Positions 59,401 to 64,000 of a stretch of 64,000 nt of DNA are shown piece after piece. Position numbers and translations under genes: made by a program. The notes under the pieces were generated by a model, which saw only the letters and a program-made list of their open reading frames with translations, had not been told where the DNA came from and searched no databases. This DNA is from Neurospora tetrasperma FGSC 2508 (taxonomy: Eukaryota > Ascomycota > Sordariomycetes > Sordariales > Sordariaceae). The DNA is taken from assembly GCF_000213175.1 (NCBI RefSeq), contig NW_009799179.1:6307519-6371518 (forward strand). Reading direction: 5' to 3'. The number at the start of each line of letters is the position of its first letter. Positions within the stretch are counted from its first letter, which is position 1.

Positions 59401-62400
59401 GATAGAAGAGAGGACTAAAGCGCTAATCCGCCTAAGCGACCGCGTCTAAGCTATTAAGCAAAGTACCCCACGATTCTAAAAGTAAGGCCAAAGTTGAAAA
59501 TAATAGCGACGGTAACAGTAACGCTAATTATATTAATTGGCCAAACTTTACAATAGTATATTAACGTTTATTTGAATACGTTGAACGTATATTAATAATC
59601 GATAGGATTTCGATAAAACTAAGCTAATTGAACTTATATAATAAAAATAATAAGAAAATAACCTTAAGAATACTACTACTACTATTAAGGAAGACCTTCC
59701 AAATACCGAAGAGTTATAGTATTTAACCGACTACTAATTAATTAACGAATAACGTCCTATTAATAATAAAGATTTTAATAATAATTTCGATAAGGATATA
59801 CCGGTAAATCTCGAAGATATCTATAATATAGTAATATCGCCCTTACTCATTCTAATTACTTTAAACCTTTAATACTATCTTCCTTTAGAATATATTTATA
59901 ATACCGCTACCTACACTATAATCTATATTCTACTCCCCCCTCCCTTTAGAAGTTTATTTAGAAGTTCGAAAAAGCAATTATAGAATATCGTTAATAATAA
60001 CTAACTACTATCCCGCTATTATAATAATACGCCTCTTTCGGACTTTAAGCTAGCTATAAGTATATAGGTTTAATTAAATAGTATTTTAAAAGTAATATAC
60101 CGGAATGTAAGGGAAATCTTATAGAATTTTACTACCCCTTTAAAATTTTAAAAGACCTACTATAAAATTGCGACCCTACTTATTAGTATTTTAACCCTTA
60201 AGAATAAAGTTAAAGAGCGAATACTTATATTCGAAATACGTAAAGTACCTATTGCCCTCAACGCCGAAAAACTATCGAATACTTATTATTGCTAAACGGG
60301 CCTTTCTAGTAAATAGGAGGTCGTACAAAATCTATTTTTCTTCGACGCTACTATATATATCCGCAATTTACTGCGAAGTAATATACAGAATATTATATAT
60401 TTTGGTATAGCGATGCTTATCGATAATCCTTAAGAGCTTTAGTATTCTAAAGTATAGGTATTATCTATTAAATATACATCTAACGATTTTCTTCGGTATC
60501 CGAATACTAATAATCCAGTATTCCCCTCCGACACCGTCTTTTACTACTATTATAAAAATAATTATATTACTTGTAGTACTAGTACTAGTATTTAGAGGTA
60601 TACTAGCTATATTATTGAAATATAGAGGGATTATCGCCAAAATCCCTTATTAGAAAATAATAGTATTATCTTTAAAATAGAGCTACTGCTCGGATTCACT
60701 AGAACCGTAGCCGATATTAGGCTTTTATAAAGTAATAATAGTATATAAGGGTTTCCCGAAAGTAACAATATTATACCGAATAAATATATTATTATTAAAG
60801 ATAATATTGTATATATTATATCTAATTATATTAATTATAGGTATATTCGAGTATATTACAATAAGTTATTTGGCAGTTCCGTATCGTTGGAGCGTAATAA
60901 TAAACGTTATAAATAGTTAAAACATTTTAAGGCCGATTTTCTTATTAGACGGAAATATAATATAAAATTGCGTCGATTTTTCCTATTCGTTAAATCCCAC
61001 CCTATTCGAAGTAACTTCGAAATTGAGGAATTTACTCAATTATCCTTTATACAGATACTAGTTCGAAACCAAATGTTTGGTAATATTAGCGTCGATATTC
61101 GTATAGTGCTGTTAATACTATTCGCTAACAGATTTGGCCTCTATCGTACTATAGTAAAGTTTATTATAGGGGTATATATATTTATTGTATTATATAAACG
61201 ATAGGACCGGCTTCGGCAGATGAATATTATGTTAGTTATACTAGGCCCCTACGGATTGAATAACGCTACGGTATAGGAATTAGTCGGAAATAATATCCGG
61301 AAAATCGAAGAGGGAGAAATTATTAATATATTTAATAGCCGTAAAGTATTTGTCTATAGCTTTATCTTTATTATTATTAGTAATTTTCTATAGTAATAGA
61401 ATAACTCTAGCTTCTAACGCCTAACGGCCAAATAAGGATGTTGAATATATATTACAATATTAGCTGACCGAAGTAACCTCGACTTCAATCTAATTAATGG
61501 CGAATATTAGCGATACTATTACGAAATTATTTGCTAAAGGGAGTATTTATATATATTTAGCCGTAAAATATACTGTAAAAAGAAGGTAGATAAATTCGGA
61601 TTAGCTATCGAAGACCCTACTTTAATAAGAATACTCCTAGCTTTAAATATTATTAAAATACGACTAGTTAATTTAGTATATTTAGAGTTTGGGGGTTTAA
61701 TAAAAATATTGTATGTATTAATTATCAATTAGGTATTAACGTTTAAAGGCAATACCGAATATATTAAAATACTTTATTAATTTCTTCGACTATTAGAATA
61801 GAATAATCTTTAATTACCTTACTACGTCCTACAATACGCTTTATAAGAGTATAAATAATAGTCTACTATTATACTATTATTTGTACGCTTATAGTTAAAG
61901 TTTAACTAATAATTAATTAAGAAGTATACCTCTATTATATTATTAGAGGTGTTTACTAGCGAAATTCCCAGTTTTAATTTGGGCTGAGAAGTTAATATAA
62001 TTGATATTATTATTAGAGTATTGATTGAAAATTTGGAGGCGAATATCATCCTAATAATAGATAATATAAACCCGATAGACTAAAAATTCGAGGTTTTTTA
62101 AAAAAAAGCTTAAAAAAGGTCGCCGATACTTCTAAATATTCTATAACGCTATATCCTAAGTAGCGAAGGGGTCTTAAAGTCGCAGTAGGTCCGCTAAAAG
62201 TATTATAATTAACGCCCAAAATATTATACCAACCATAGCTAGTAGCTCGGGTATATTTAATATTAGGCTATTAGCGGTAGGTGCTACTCTCATTCTTTAA
62301 TCCGTAGAAGAAATTGAAGAAGGTTAGAAGGCTGCCAATACTATAGAATTTCGTACTATTAAATCCGCTAAATATAACCTTTAGGTTTCAAAGCTAAACA

Positions 62401-64000
62401 TTTATATTAATCTTTATTACCTGAGTATAATAAATAAATATATATTAATTTCAACAATAATAATTATAGTCTTTGAAATTAAATATAAGTCAGCGTTATA
62501 TTCCCTTAAATTATCAGAGTATACTAATAATATATATATTAAACTCTAGAAACGGGTAATATACTATACGAACTACCGAACGCCCGAAAAAGACCTCTTC
62601 TTATAGGAGGTATTCGTATAGACAATCCGGTTTATCCTACTCGGTATATATAACGACTAAGAACCCGCTATTAGTCGACAATTGAAAGTATTATAGTAAA
62701 TAGTACCGTTATTATTCTCGTCAATTTTAATTAGAACCGAAGAAGTTCCTAATCCTTCTACCGCTACTATTATATACGCCTTCTATAATATAATATTGCA
62801 AACGTCAGTGCGGTTTAGGCCGATAGATACACCGTTTAACAAACATCGAAACATCGACTATATCAGCAAATTAGAGGGCAAAATAGTTAATAAGGCCAAA
62901 ATACTGACAAGAATAACCCAAATAACTATAGGCTTTAAATAGATACTAATAAATATATATAAGATTAATTACTAGAAATAGATTACTATTATACTATAAG
63001 ATAACTAATAGTTAAAATAGTAGAAGAAGGTTGTATAGGATAATAAAAGGTAAGAGATTTTCCATTCCTAAGAACCCTCTATCCTTAGTATATTAATACT
63101 ATGGCAAATTCTTAAGGTATTTAGATATAATAAACGCGTTTGGTATTCTCTTACTATACTAAATATAATTATATACAAATATATATATCTAAGTAAGCGC
63201 TTTATCCCTAGCCTATTAGTGCGTAGGAATACTATATACGTTCATACTACATTCCAAGCGCCTATAGTCTTTATAGTAAATACTATAATTTACTATTAAT
63301 AGAAGCAAATTTACTATAATAATAATAGAAATATTCCTTAAGCGATATCGACGCTAATATAGATTATATATTCTTAGTACCGGATAATAAATAACTAAAG
63401 AGCGAAGGAACTTCATCGAGTACTGTATTATAAAGGAAGATAGTAGTAAGGGTATTGCCTATATTCATTTAGAACAAATCCTTACGCATAAGTTAGTGTA
63501 AGGTATATATATAGTGTACGCATAGCCTACTCATTTACCTATAACGATTAAATAATATTACTATAACGCCTATAAAGCTTAAGCTAGCCTCTACGTTTAA
63601 TATCACTATAAAACGAAGCTCAAGCTAGTATATATCGCTAATAAAAACCTATATTATTCTAGGACTCAACCAACACCGCGTCTTCTTAATCGTATTACTA
63701 ATTATAGCCTTATATAATAGCTTCGTTAATTTGTTAACGGGCTTCAACGTATATAATATAATTAAGTGCACTATTATAGGCCTTATACGTATTATAACGA
63801 CGCTAACCTATATAATCCCCTTTAAAGAAAGTACGATAAGGGAATAGGAGTACGATATAGATAGTAATTATCTATTATAAATAGATTAGAAAATTGGCTT
63901 TATATAAGTTTACCAATTGTAGGTATATTGTATTATATTTATTATAGTATTCGGCATTTGGCGATAGCCTTATATTTTAATTTGGCGATGTATATCTATA
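59401..64000 (+). mobile_element. RIP-decayed transposase-like element, truncated by window end
   Basis: The clearest segment is 60968-61560, one frame broken by TAG/TAA. It reads NRFGLYRTIVKFIIGVY, then DRLRQMNIMLVILGPYGLNN, then EEGEIINIFNSRKVFVYSF, and after stops LADRSNLDFNLINGEY. From memory this order (FGLYR..., LRQMN...LGP, PQQQ-like, NLDF..NG.Y) resembles a family of large fungal transposase-like proteins, possibly of the Tnp2/EnSpm type. Protein-like sequence with TAG stops continues downstream in the plus direction to about 63.7 kb, for example TTFQAPIVFI near 63250. Extent and superfamily are inference; only the segment at 60.97-61.56 kb is reasonably supported. The element is non-functional. 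Confidence 0.5.

Larger units (their letters stand above)
56673..64000. repeat. RIP-mutated AT-rich island
   Basis: From the gap to the window end the DNA is AT-rich, dominated by TpA, and poor in CpA and TpG, while CpG persists. For example 60001-60060 contains no CpA, no TpG and three CpG; 61261-61320 contains no CpA, no TpG and five CpG. This is the pattern expected from repeat-induced point mutation, which converts CpA to TpA on either strand, rather than from CpG deamination. Reading frames are broken mainly by TAG where Trp or Gln codons would stand. The island therefore consists of decayed repeats. No intact gene was found in it. Confidence 0.88.

Overview
The window is nuclear DNA of a filamentous ascomycete, most likely a Sordariomycete (inference). 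Genes carry short introns (about 50-300 nt) with CTAAC/CTGAC-type branch points. The proteins are typical of Pezizomycotina: a Zn2Cys6 regulator with a fungal-specific domain, a CHK2-type FHA kinase, CAF120 and UTP23. The right end is an AT-rich block with the signature of repeat-induced point mutation (RIP). I rebuilt exons by hand from splice signals, reading-frame continuity and remembered family motifs; nothing was searched against a database.

Layout, left to right. 0.6-1.9 kb (+): TEX1/THO3 WD40 protein. 3.9-7.5 kb (+): Zn2Cys6 transcription factor with a GC-AG intron and a His-rich tail. 8.9-12.9 kb (-): Rad53/CHK2-type kinase with an FHA domain before and an FHA-like domain after the kinase. 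About 6.5 kb without a convincing gene follows. 19.4-24.1 kb (+): CAF120-type PH-domain protein. 25.7-27.5 kb (+): PTC7-type mitochondrial PP2C phosphatase. 29.0-30.1 kb (+): UTP23. 31.9-35.8 kb (+): large DUF726/Mil1-TMCO4-like alpha/beta hydrolase. 36.4-37.6 kb (-): an acylphosphatase split into five small exons, including a 13-nt micro-exon. 38.1-39.9 kb (-): V-ATPase subunit H. 42.4-43.6 kb (+): secreted-then-anchored single-pass membrane protein with a Gly-rich stalk. 45.1-46.1 kb (-): ribosomal protein L9. 47.4-48.5 kb (+): retromer VPS26. 49.4-53.3 kb (-): nucleoporin NUP120/160. 54.2-55.4 kb (-): RAD51 recombinase.

At 55.70-56.67 kb there is a 945-base N gap with G-runs on both sides. 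From 56.67 kb to the end the sequence is AT-rich, crowded with TpA, nearly devoid of CpA and TpG but still containing CpG. It holds at least two decayed reading frames full of TAG stops. One of them (about 60.9-61.6 kb and probably beyond) resembles a large fungal transposase-like protein.

The genes are mostly conserved housekeeping functions: mRNA export, ribosome assembly, vacuolar acidification, endosomal sorting, nuclear pore, DNA repair and checkpoint. They do not form a pathway or cluster. RAD51 and the CHK2-type kinase both act in the DNA damage response but lie about 41 kb apart. I found no CRISPR array, rRNA or tRNA, and no convincing new biological system. The most interesting signals concern gene structure: GC-AG introns with competing donors, the micro-exon gene, an in-frame removable PTC7 intron, and the RIP-decayed island beside rad51.
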